Of a stretch of DNA of 64,000 bases, positions 1 to 8,658 are shown in pieces. Positions within the stretch are counted from its first letter, which is position 1, and each line of letters opens with the position of its first letter. The translations under genes were made by a program, and so were the position numbers. The stretch covers positions 3,489,501-3,553,500 of the forward strand of contig OW203985.1 of the NCBI GenBank assembly GCA_934047225.1, in the 5' to 3' direction. The notes under the pieces were generated by a model that saw nothing but the letters and a program-made list of their open reading frames with translations, had not been told where the DNA came from and made no database searches. The stretch comes from Ypsolopha sequella. Taxonomy: Eukaryota > Arthropoda > Insecta > Lepidoptera > Ypsolophidae.

Positions 1-1125
1 ATTAATCTTGTGCTTGACAAATCTGCTTACACTGTTTGTTCCTTAAATAGAGTCGTAAATGATAAATATGAATTGTGGCACCAAAGGCTGGGTCACATGG
101 GCAAATCAAAGTTTGTGGAAATTAAAAACAAGAAATTATTTTCTGACGTTGATAAATTAAATAATGTGACACCAAATGATAAATTGTGCGAACCCTGTAT
201 AAATGGGAAACAAGCATGTTTGCCACTTAACAAAGCTAAACCGAAATATTTGAAACGACCTTTGTTTAATGTCCATACAGATGTATGCGGTCCCATAACA
301 CCATCGACCCTTGACAACAAAAACTATTTTGTGATTTTTGTAGACGAATATAGTCATTATTGCGCGACCTACTTATTGGCCCATAAATCAGACGTTTTTA
401 TGGCTTTTCGAGATTATGTCACCAAAAGTGAAGCCCTTTTTGGTTCAAAAATAATAAACTTGTATTGCGATAATGGCGGAGAGTTTATCTCTAAGGAAAT
501 GAGGGAATTCTGTGTGCTAAATGGTATTTGCTACCACTTGACAGTGCCGTATACACCAGCTTTGAATGGAATTGCTGAGCGTATGATAAGAACAATCACA
601 GAACGAAGTCGTGCTATGATAGCCGGTTCCAAATTAAATAAATCGTTCTGGGGTGAGGCTGTTTTAACTGCTACTTATTTAATAAATATCAGCCCCACAA
701 AAGCACTGAAATTAGATAACACACCTTATGAATTGTGGCATGATAAAAAGCCTCAATTAAAGTATTTAAGGATTTTTGGGTCAACTGTTTATTATGTTGA
801 TAAAAGTAGAAACTCGAAGTTTGATGAAAAATCCTTAAAGGGAATTTTGGTCGGTTATGAACCAAATAGTTATAAGGTGTGGGATGTGGTAGAAGAAAAG
901 TTTGTTAGAGTCAGAGATGTGATAGTTGATGAGATTTATTTCTTGTCAAGTAGGCCAGTGATACCTGAGCTAGAACGGACTATGTCTAAAACTAGATCTG
1001 TTGAAAACTCTGACTCTATGATGCACTCTTCGGAACAGAGATGCTTATCTGACAAGTATGGATCAGATGGTTTGAGTAAACAAACGGGCATAATACCTGC
1101 CACATTGGGCTTATCACCCAATTAA
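1..1125 (+). CDS. Copia pol, integrase part, ending at an in-frame TAA
   Basis: The frame is open from the left edge, so the start lies outside the window. Counting from base 10 as residue 1, an HHCC zinc finger uses H24, H29, C60 and C63, as in the GAG-pre-integrase domain. The integrase core follows with D91 (in HTDVCGPI), D154 (in YCDNGGEF) and E190 (in NGIAERM), a DD35E spacing. Integrase inserts the element's cDNA into the host chromosome. The frame stops at TAA 1123-1125. The reverse transcriptase follows in exactly the same frame, so this is a nonsense mutation inside one pol gene and not a natural gene end. It would cut the polyprotein before the reverse transcriptase. Confidence 0.92.
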   Translation: MNLVLDKSAYTVCSLNRVVNDKYELWHQRLGHMGKSKFVEIKNKKLFSDVDKLNNVTPNDKLCEPCINGKQACLPLNKAKPKYLKRPLFNVHTDVCGPITPSTLDNKNYFVIFVDEYSHYCATYLLAHKSDVFMAFRDYVTKSEALFGSKIINLYCDNGGEFISKEMREFCVLNGICYHLTVPYTPALNGIAERMIRTITERSRAMIAGSKLNKSFWGEAVLTATYLINISPTKALKLDNTPYELWHDKKPQLKYLRIFGSTVYYVDKSRNSKFDEKSLKGILVGYEPNSYKVWDVVEEKFVRVRDVIVDEIYFLSSRPVIPELERTMSKTRSVENSDSMMHSSEQRCLSDKYGSDGLSKQTGIIPATLGLSPN

Positions 1126-2865
1126 TCTGTTTGTGAAACAGATGGGCGCTTGAATGACTCTCCTTTTCAAAATAAATTGACATTATCGCAAGACAATGAA
1201 AGTTCACTTAACTTAAGACGAAGTGAAAGGATTAAAAATTTACCTACCGTTTCTTATGATGAAAATAATGACAATATTTGTGAGAACTATTTGTTGTGTG
1301 CTGAACCTTTAGACTTTGAAATTCCTCAATCATATAAAGAACTTGAATCTAGATCTGATAAACATTTATGGGAAAATGCTATCAGGGAGGAAATTAATTC
1401 ACTTAGAGACAATAATACCTGGACACTAGTACCAAAACCTGAGAACAGAAATATTATCGATTGTAAATGGGTATTTACTATTAAAAATGATGAGTTTGGA
1501 AATCCCTTGAAATATAAGGCGCGTTTAGTAGCACGCGGTTTTAATCAAAAATACTTGATTGATTACAATGAGACTTTTGCTCCAGTGGCTCGGATTGCGA
1601 GTTTTAGAATTTTATTAGCTTTCGCAAATCAGTTCAATTTGCTTGTTCACCATATGGATGTAAAAACTGCATTTTTAAACGGGAAACTAGACGAGGAAAT
1701 TTATATGAAAATTCCTGAGGGTATCCCGGGTGCAGGTGTAGATGATATGGTATGCAAATTAAATAAATCATTGTACGGATTAAAACAATCGGCGCGCTGT
1801 TGGTTTCAAACGTTTGAGCAAGCTTTGTTAAAAAGGGGATTTCAATACTCATCAGCTGATCGATGCATTTATATTTTCAATGCAGGTGATATATCGAGGA
1901 ACATATATGTTTTATTATATGTTGATGATCTGATTGTAGCTACAGCTGATACAAATACCATGAATAGTTTTAAAAGGTACATAATGAACACTTTTAAGAT
2001 GGTAGATTTAAATGAGGTAAAATGTTTTCTGGGAATTAAAATTACAAGGACAGAAAACAAAGTTACTTTGGATCAGGAAATATACATTAAACGGGTACTT
2101 GAAAAGTTCAACATGGGTCAATGTAATCCTGTCAGTACACCTCTTGAAAATAAAATAGATTTAGAAGCATTAAATTCGTGTGAAATAACAAATGCACCTT
2201 GTAGAAATGTCATCGGGTGCTTGATGTATATAATGTTGTGTACGAGACCAGACTTGAGTTTTTCTGTCAATATTTTAAGTAGATATGCAAACAAAAGCAA
2301 CCATTTGCTTTGGGCCCACTTGAAAAAGGTCCTACGGTACCTGCAAGGGACCACGAGTCTAAAAATAACTTACACGCGAAGTGATTTCAGTAATGTTTTG
2401 ACTGGCTTTGTTGACTCTGATTGGGGTAGCAATGAAATTGATAGAAAAAGTACTACGGGTTATTTGTTCAAATTATTCGAACAATGCACAATATGTTGGC
2501 AAACAAAAAGACAACAGACTGTGGCAACATCATCCACTGAAGCAGAGTATATGGCTCTGTATGAGGCTGTGAAAGAGGCTCTATGGTTAAAGTCATTGGT
2601 AAACAGCATTTATATTGAAGTGCCGAATGCTATACCGATTTATGAGGATAATAATGGATGTATAAGCATTGCGAACAACCCGACAAGTCATAAAAGATCT
2701 AAGCACATTGATATTAAGTATCATTTTTCTAGAGAGCAGGTAGAGAAAAATGTGATTAAAATGCTTTATGTTTCTACAGATAATCAGCTGGCCGATATCC
2801 TGACGAAATCGTTACCTGCGGTGCGTTTCTCCGTAATGAGAGAGAAGCTCGCGGTGACGTTGTAA
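1126..2865 (+). CDS. Copia pol, reverse transcriptase and RNase H part
   Basis: This continues the integrase frame after TAA 1123-1125; the codon at 1150 is TTG, not ATG, so it is not an independent gene. Counting from 1150, copia-type reverse transcriptase blocks are visible: CKWVFTIK, YKARLVARGF, HMDVKTAFLNG with D170, and the catalytic YVDD at 257-260. The linker PVSTPLE leads to RNase H with VDSDWGS (D422) and SSTEAEYMAL (E464), and the frame ends at TAA 2863-2865. All catalytic residues I can check are present, so the only obvious defect is the upstream stop. Together these domains copy the element RNA into double-stranded cDNA in the cytoplasmic particle. Confidence 0.93.
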   Translation, partial: SVCETDGRLNDSPFQNKLTLSQDNESSLNLRRSERIKNLPTVSYDENNDNICENYLLCAEPLDFEIPQSYKELESRSDKHLWENAIREEINSLRDNNTWTLVPKPENRNIIDCKWVFTIKNDEFGNPLKYKARLVARGFNQKYLIDYNETFAPVARIASFRILLAFANQFNLLVHHMDVKTAFLNGKLDEEIYMKIPEGIPGAGVDDMVCKLNKSLYGLKQSARCWFQTFEQALLKRGFQYSSADRCIYIFNAGDISRNIYVLLYVDDLIVATADTNTMNSFKRYIMNTFKMVDLNEVKCFLGIKITRTENKVTLDQEIYIKRVLEKFNMGQCNPVSTPLENKIDLEALNSCEITNAPCRNVIGCLMYIMLCTRPDLSFSVNILSRYANKSNHLLWAHLKKVLRYLQGTTSLKITYTRSDFSNVLTGFVDSDWGSNEIDRKSTTGYLFKLFEQCTICWQTKRQQTVATSSTEAEYMALYEAVKEALWLKSLVNSIYIEVPNAIPIYEDNNGCISIANNPTSHKRSKHIDIKYHFSREQVEKNVIKMLYVSTDNQLADILTKSLPAVRFSVMREKLAVTL

Positions 2866-3066
2866 ATATGGAGCAACATAGTTTAATTGTAAAGATAATT
2901 AGTAAATTAAATTCTAGATTGGTCTGATTAGGTTTTCTGGGTTTCCCTAATCCTGTGCAACAAATGTTGGACCATGATAATTATTCCCCAGATAAAGGAA
3001 GGGGTGTGTTTATAAATTTTGTATAAAGTATAATTTTAGAATTTTAATGAAAAGGGATTTATTTTT

Positions 3067-3075
3067 GAGGGGGCG
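3067..3075 (+). other. Polypurine tract of the copia element
   Basis: A G-rich run lies directly before the LTR start TGTTGG. This is the expected primer site for plus-strand DNA synthesis. The final C-G before the LTR is not purine-perfect. Confidence 0.7.
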
Positions 3076-3331
3076 TGTTGGAATGTACAAAAACAAATCA
3101 ATATCATTTCAACACTATATTCTGTCTCTTTCTTACTTGTTAATATATGTTTTTATGAACAAGCCACTTCAACCACTTGACTAAAAGTCCCTTGGATAGT
3201 TTCTCTTTACTGCCTGCGCCTTCAGCGAGCTATACGTGACACACCTCTCCTAACAAAATAACGATGAATAAATAGTATATTATTTGGATCGTTAAACTCT
3301 GCCTTTTTACTGGAATACCTATATCCTAACA
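3076..3331 (+). repeat. 3' LTR of the copia element (256 bp)
   Basis: The LTR starts TGTTGGAATG and ends ATATCCTAACA, giving the TG...CA ends and a short imperfect inverted repeat. It follows the polypurine tract directly. The right flank begins GCATG; the matching 5-bp target duplication is off the left side of the window and cannot be checked. Confidence 0.8.
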
Positions 3332-3690
3332 GCATGACCGGTGGAAAGACCGGGTACCCGCCGGTTGTGTTACCTGACAATATGATACTACGAAATTGAT
3401 TGCCACTCTCCTCTACCCTATGGCTTACTTAAGTTTTCAAACTGATTGCATTAGCCCAAAAAAAGAAAGGAATGAAAATTAACGTAGGAAAAACAAAGAG
3501 GGATGAACCTGTGACTGAATGCAAGGTTAAGATTGGAGACGAAGAAGTAAACAGTTATTAGTATAACGTTTATAATGAAATCACATCACCATTTTCGTCA
3601 GTGCCTATCAAACATTTCGATAGTATTATCTATGGTCAAGCATGCGAAGTGATTGAAAGTCTGTGGGGCGGACGTAGTTCATTTTTATGT
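3332..3690. other. Non-coding flank between copia LTR and inverted-repeat element
   Basis: I see no gene. There is only a small GC-rich inverted repeat (ACCGG...CCGGT) near 3339-3368 and simple A-rich sequence. Confidence 0.5.
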
Positions 3691-4286
3691 AACTCTCCGG
3701 GTTCATACTTGAGGACCCCAGTCCTCGAGACACCCGTCCTTTAGGACCCCGGTCCTTGAGAACCCCGATAAATTTGATTATCTTTTTTTTGTTTAATTTT
3801 GCTATTATCATGCTGGTGTACCATCGATACAAAAAGTGCTTCAAAGTACATTAATTAAATAATGTGTTAGTTTGGTTAATGCAACCTAGTTTAGAGTTAA
3901 GCTGATATAATTTTATGTTATTCCATATTTTAGATCCCTAGAAATACTAATGACGACCCAGAAAAGTGGAACCATTGATAAAAATTCTACCTGGCCACTA
4001 ACTAGTTATAATGAAACAATAGAGCCGGCGCTGCCAAATGTGCAGTTAAATAAAGTAAAAAGTACGCGTGATTTAAAAGCTGCATTATGGACCTAAAGGC
4101 GCTGAAATAAGAGCCACTTTATTAGCAACTGCTGATTATTCATTTTGTTAGTTTGACACTTTTGTTGGCGATTATACTTTAAGCGACATTGGCATTTTTT
4201 CAAATTTATCGGGGTTCTCAAGGATCGGGGTCCTAAAGGACGGGGGCCTAAAGGATCGGGGTCCTCGAGGAAAAACCCAACTCTCC
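3691..4286. mobile_element. 580-bp inverted-repeat DNA transposon with 8-bp target duplication
   Basis: The element spans 3699-4278 and starts GGGTTCATACTTGAGGACCCC. The opposite end read on the other strand starts GGGTTTTTCCTCGAGGACCCC. The inverted arms run about 80 bp (3699-3779 and 4192-4278) and each holds internal tandem blocks built on CCTTNAGGACCCC. AACTCTCC flanks both sides (3691-3698 and 4279-4286). An 8-bp duplication fits hAT, P or Merlin superfamilies. There is no coding capacity inside, so it is non-autonomous. The superfamily is inferred only from the duplication length. Confidence 0.85.
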
Positions 4287-4906
4287 CTATTTCTCCTCTC
4301 GCCCCGCGGATAGCTCAAAAATTCTCACTCTATGTTTTGCACAGCAAGTCATAAGCCTTAAAAAAATATATACCTAGAAAGACAGTTTATCTGGGCTTTG
4401 AAGAATTTTATAATTTATTTGAAATTAGAATAAACAGAATGAAATTATTGCGACAAAAAAAAATAATAGACGATACGGTAGGCAAGTATAATCACAAAAA
4501 CAAATTATTGATCAAAAGCAAAGATATCGAAAATATTAAAAGATATGTTTACGTAGCTGCGCCAAATTTTAATTACTCTCAAAGTTAAGCTCCAAGACAA
4601 AGATCAAAGAGATATGTAGATAAGACTTGATAGCACTGTCATTATTTATTATCTTTATAATGCATAGTCATCATTATTTATCAATCGCACATGACTTTCT
4701 CGCGGACCTTGGACATTGGCCTTGAAATGCGTCACGTTATTAAGTATATATATAAAGATACTCATATGCCTATGTGATATACCTATACAGGTTAATTTTT
4801 GATGATCAATACCTAATCAGTTCTTGGAAATCATTAGAGTGTACTATAAAATACATACATATTGTTTTTTTATATTATGACCTCTCAGTGAGTTCTACTC
4901 GCACTA
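4287..4906. other. AT-rich non-coding DNA
   Basis: I see no supported gene or clear repeat in this stretch. Confidence 0.5.
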
Positions 4907-5213
4907 GCCCGTTCTTAGGGTTCCGCACCCAAAGGGTAACCAACGGGACCCTATTACTAAGACTCCGCTGTCCGTCTGTCTGCCCGTTTGTCCGTCTGTC
5001 ACCAGGCTGTATCTCATAAACCGTGATAGTAAGACAGTTGAAATTTTCACAGATGATGTATTTCTGTTGCCGCTATAACAATAAATATTAAAAAACAGAA
5101 TGAAATAAATATTTAAGGGGGCTCCCATACAACAGACATGTTTTTTTGCCGTTTTTATAGATAATGGTACGGAAACCTTCGTGCGCGAGCCCGACTCGCA
5201 CTTGGCCGGTATT
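4907..5213 (+). repeat. Dispersed GGCCGG-ended lepidopteran repeat, copy 1
   Basis: It runs from TAGGGTTCCGCACCCAAAGG to GACTCGCACTTGGCCGGT. Other copies are at 6335-6600, 6795-6875 with 14618-14665, 15700-16008, 18880-19555, 22190-22765, 48188-48456, 49125-49215, 51009-51256 and 54700-54985, in both orientations. I recognise the sequence as a repeat common in moth genomes but cannot name its superfamily. Short open frames inside it are not genes. Confidence 0.85.
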
Positions 5214-6334
5214 TTTGACATTTGCCCGGGTTTGTTTCTTTGGGAAAGTAGTTATGCACCAGTAGAATATGTAAATGTCCATTCAAGTAGCATATCTACA
5301 TGGACGTTGCTCTTACTGCTCTTTGTCTAAGCTTTGAGTGGTAGGTAGTAGACGTTAGATTTGTCGGTCGATGGGCGCGTAGGCTATTAATTACGATCCT
5401 AAATCGGTACAAACGGCCGTATTTGCGCCTCTCGCCTCCATCGGAACAGTGTTGCCCGACTCAAAGATTCCTTGAAAGTTCGGTATATCTTTTACGGAGT
5501 TTTAGCTTTTTGTTCTCAGCACATCATTAAATAAATACGACGCGCTCAATGGACGCGCTGAACTTTAAATTTTTAATGGCGTGTCTGCAAAAAAAGGAAC
5601 ATAATTCGTCTTTAAAATTCAGAGATAACATACAAGGTGATATTTATTTTTAAAGTCAAATTCATACCAAAGACTCAGTAAGTGATCACTGATCAGTATC
5701 AAAGTTCGATGATCCTTTTTGTGAAATAAATTCGTAAAGTATTTTTTTTCGAGTTCGCTACAAACGCGAGCCCAGCCAATTACTTTTACATTTATTTTGC
5801 GAAATAAGCAAAGAGTGTTAATAGTTAATACTATAACTTACCAAGCCTCCGGTATGAATTCGGCTGAAAAAATTAATGATAAGCTTTTTGATTGTAGGTT
5901 AGTATTTTATAAAAAAGTGGTTCACCAAAAAATTATACCATCCCAACGTCCATAAACCACGTGGTTCGCTTAGGGAGAGAGCGGGGTTCATGAAGTAAGA
6001 AGCTGAACTGTGCTACGTAGGGATAGAGGGGGTTCGGTTGGAGCCAGAGCTACATAATTTTTAATAATTTATCATATTACAAATTATTTTGTTAAAAAAA
6101 TATTGTCGTGGTTTTGTGACCCACCCTAGATACCGAAGCCTTATTTTCTAAAAACTACATTCTAACTGGGGGAGGAGGGGGAAGTCCAAGCAAAAGCTAC
6201 GGTAAGCTACGTGAAGGGAGGGGGGGGGACCAAATAGTACAAATTGAAATCACGTGGCTCTGCTCACTCTGCATTGCCCCTTGCAACCTCTCTGGACCTG
6301 CGTATGGTAAGTTAAGTGCGTGTATAATGCTTTT
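5214..6334. other. Non-coding DNA with a decayed MITE and a G-rich stretch
   Basis: A decayed copy of the TACAAGGTGA MITE family (see 24394-24659) lies at about 5630-5900: TACAAGGTGA near 5631 and ACCAAGCCTCCGGTATGAATT near 5840 match the two arms. About 5940-6300 is G-rich on this strand and resembles another dispersed repeat. I see no gene. Confidence 0.45.
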
Positions 6335-6600
6335 TAGGGTTCCTTACCCAAAGGGCAAAACGGAGCCCTATTAATGTCACTCCACTGTCTGTCTCTGTCT
6401 GTCCGTATATCACGGGTCTCTAGCTCTTAGACGGAATAAGATAGAGACTTGAAATTTTGAAATATTTTGTATAATTTTGACGCAAATCAAATATTACATT
6501 AAAAATAATATAAAATAATTTTTCAAGGGGGCCTCATCGACGCAAAGGAGCAGAAAAAAAAATCTTTTTTTTTGTCGTCGTTTTGTAGAGCTCAACAAGT
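6335..6600 (+). repeat. Dispersed GGCCGG-type repeat, partial copy
   Basis: It begins TTAGGGTTCCTTACCCAAAGG, keeps the CTGTCTGTCCGT block and the downstream AAGGGGGC motif, then diverges. It is an older copy of the family at 4907-5213. Confidence 0.7.
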
Positions 6601-6794
6601 AGAGTGTAAATGTGTTTTTCATTTCTTTTGTCTTCGAAAATAAAGAAATAGGAGTTGTTATTTCTAGGCCATTTTTGATATGGGATATATCTAAATGACA
6701 AAAGTAGTAAGGAATTTGTTATTTCTGTATATTATGTACCATGTGTTGTATTTAAACAACAAATACTGAAAACGCTGATTTATGATTTAGTTTT

Positions 6795-6875
6795 AGGGTT
6801 ACGTCCCCGAATACTTAACCAACTTAATTTTGCAGTCTTACTTCATATAATTTGTAAATTATTTAAGTGGCACGG
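6795..6875 (+). repeat. Left remnant of a dispersed repeat split by the Gypsy element
   Basis: TTTTAGGGTTACGTCCCC resembles the left end of the GGCCGG family. Its right end (GGTACCCTGAGGGCGCAAGTCC...TTGGCCGG) lies at 14618-14665 after the retroelement. Removing the element and one ACGG copy rejoins the two parts. Confidence 0.65.
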
Positions 6876-7203
6876 TGTAAGATATTGGAAGCAGAAAACT
6901 TGTTTTTAAAAAACAATTATATTTTTATTTAGATTATTACAAGAGTTCTCACTGTGGAGACTGGAATTAGAATGAATATAATAATAGGGAGTTTGGGTTT
7001 TATACCCTTACTCTTATCGCTTATGACTAACAGAATGTTCTGACTAACTTAACTAACTTAGTGACTAAGAGATTACAATTTGAGAAAGTAGAAGATAGTA
7101 AATGTTATCTTCGACGGAAGTTGTTATCGTTAGTTTAAGGTCTAATATTAATGACTAATGTTAACAGAGGTATGCTATGACTAGTTGTGTAGGGTACGTA
7201 ACA
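6876..7203 (-). repeat. 3' LTR of the Gypsy element (328 bp)
   Basis: Its plus-strand ends are TGTAAGATATT and TACGTAACA. Read on the element strand it holds a TATAAAA box (plus 6998-7004) and an AATAAA signal near plus 6930. I found no difference from the copy at 14290-14617. Confidence 0.95.
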
Positions 7204-7213
7204 CCTCCCCTCT
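7204..7213 (-). other. Polypurine tract of the Gypsy element
   Basis: On the element strand AGAGGGGAGG directly precedes the 3' LTR and touches the env stop codon (7213-7215). Confidence 0.85.
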
Positions 7214-8607
7214 TAGAACAAAGTTGGGGCGTGTTTGCCGGAACTTTGAGGACTTTTCTTGATTGTAACTTCGTCTTCATCTTCAGAAATGCATGACGTG
7301 TCCGTCATGTTTAAGGTTGTCATCGGGACGGCTATGTGTTGTTTGCGAGTGGATCTGTCAAAACAGTTGTTGAATATTTGTATACATCCATTTTGATGGT
7401 TATGTCCTTTGAAGTAGTTAAAGAAGCTTGAAGGGCAGCATTTGTATATGCAGAATATTAGCATAATAATTCCCAGGAATATGCTAAGTACTGAAAATTT
7501 TGAGCTATGTTTGCTTAGAAATGATGCTTCATTTTCTTTCAGTCGTTGAGAATAGGTTTTGATTTCTTCTTTAATTGTGTGCAATGAATCTAGTGGAACG
7601 TTATTGATCTTCATATGTATCATTTCTGGTGGTTCCAAATCAAGGATTTCTGGAACACAATTATCTTCAATATCTACAGTAATTATTGGATGAGTAATGT
7701 TGACCGACTTTTCTTCTTCAGCATTCAGAGTAATAAACGTTGTATAAAATTTACATCCAGGATCTAGAGATATGATTCCCGTGCCAGCTATTTCATTATG
7801 GGTGATTTTGTTTCCACATTCTATGGCATATGTGGTTTTGTGATGTAGTAAAAATATCCATTTGTTATTCTTCAATGGCTGGAACGTATTGACTTGAGCG
7901 GCGATTGTAGTTACTTCACACATTTCGGGTAATTTTTTGCTGCTTGTCATCAGAATAGCCATTTCACAAGTTGGCCTGGTATTGTAGTGATATATTGGTT
8001 GATCTTTACAGACCCTTGCTTCTGTTGCAAATGTTTTGCAATTTTCCATAGAGCTCATAACAACGTACTGTTGTTGTGAAGAACTTGTGGCAAGGTAGGT
8101 TTGCTCAGGAAGGATAACGGAATAGAGAGAGGAGTTCGGATGTCTTATAGGGATTGGATATATACGATATAGGGTGAATTTATCGTTTTTAACCAAAGGG
8201 AATTCGAGAATATATATTAATTTATTCATGTATATATATGATGTTATTGTTGAGGACTCTAGTATTTGATGGATATTTTGCATAGTTACAGGGGCTACTA
8301 GATTTTTATTAATTCTGTCTGGGCTAGAAGATAAAAGTTCTTTATATAATCTTACAGTAGAAATGATCGAGGGATGAACTGCACCCGATTTAATAAACAA
8401 AATGCTTGTAATAATGTCATCGATTTCTTTTTCCAGTGTCATAACGGCTTCGAGGATTTGAATTGATACTGATGAAATTTCTTCTGATATTGTCAAATTA
8501 AATATTATTTTACTAGATGTATTAAAATATGAACTGATTTTTCTTAGATTTTCGTTTATTATCAGAAGGATTAGGATATGCCAGTATTTGTTGGGATACC
8601 CTGAAAT
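7213..8607 (-). CDS. env: Errantivirus-type envelope (env) frame, probably 5'-incomplete
   Basis: The frame is open from 8607 to the stop at 7213-7215 and has no ATG near its start; the first in-frame ATG is well inside it. Counting from 8496, residues 18-58 resemble the region after the cleavage site in the baculovirus F/errantivirus Env family. A membrane segment lies at about 334-354, followed by a cytoplasmic tail of about 70 residues. Env of this family mediates membrane fusion. It is normally made from a spliced mRNA: an acceptor (TTTCAG) is at 8601-8602 and a strong donor (GTAAGT) at 14141-14146. Joined there, the reading frame from the leader ATG (14173-14175) is one base out of phase with this frame and meets a stop at 8522-8524. 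The N-terminal subunit and fusion peptide also seem to be missing or very short. I infer a defective env. Confidence 0.8.
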   Translation of the reverse strand: MSGYPNKYWHILILLIINENLRKISSYFNTSSKIIFNLTISEEISSVSIQILEAVMTLEKEIDDIITSILFIKSGAVHPSIISTVRLYKELLSSSPDRINKNLVAPVTMQNIHQILESSTITSYIYMNKLIYILEFPLVKNDKFTLYRIYPIPIRHPNSSLYSVILPEQTYLATSSSQQQYVVMSSMENCKTFATEARVCKDQPIYHYNTRPTCEMAILMTSSKKLPEMCEVTTIAAQVNTFQPLKNNKWIFLLHHKTTYAIECGNKITHNEIAGTGIISLDPGCKFYTTFITLNAEEEKSVNITHPIITVDIEDNCVPEILDLEPPEMIHMKINNVPLDSLHTIKEEIKTYSQRLKENEASFLSKHSSKFSVLSIFLGIIMLIFCIYKCCPSSFFNYFKGHNHQNGCIQIFNNCFDRSTRKQHIAVPMTTLNMTDTSCISEDEDEVTIKKSPQSSGKHAPTLF

Positions 8608-8658
8608 TTAATAAGATTTAACTTTCTAAAAATGCTTTAATACTACATGATTGAGTTT

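Larger units (their letters stand above)
1..3331 (+). mobile_element. Ty1/copia-type LTR retrotransposon, 5'-truncated by the window
   Basis: The segment holds, in order, a GAG-pre-integrase zinc finger, an integrase core, a reverse transcriptase, an RNase H, a purine-rich tract and a 3' LTR. Integrase before reverse transcriptase is the copia (Pseudoviridae) order, opposite to Gypsy elements. The 5' LTR, primer site, gag and protease lie to the left of the window. Apart from one stop codon the pol frame is open from base 1 to 2865, so the copy is fairly young. Confidence 0.95.

Noticed and set aside
4904..5221. 105-codon minus-strand frame
   Set aside because: It lies in the GGCCGG-type dispersed repeat, and other copies do not keep the frame.
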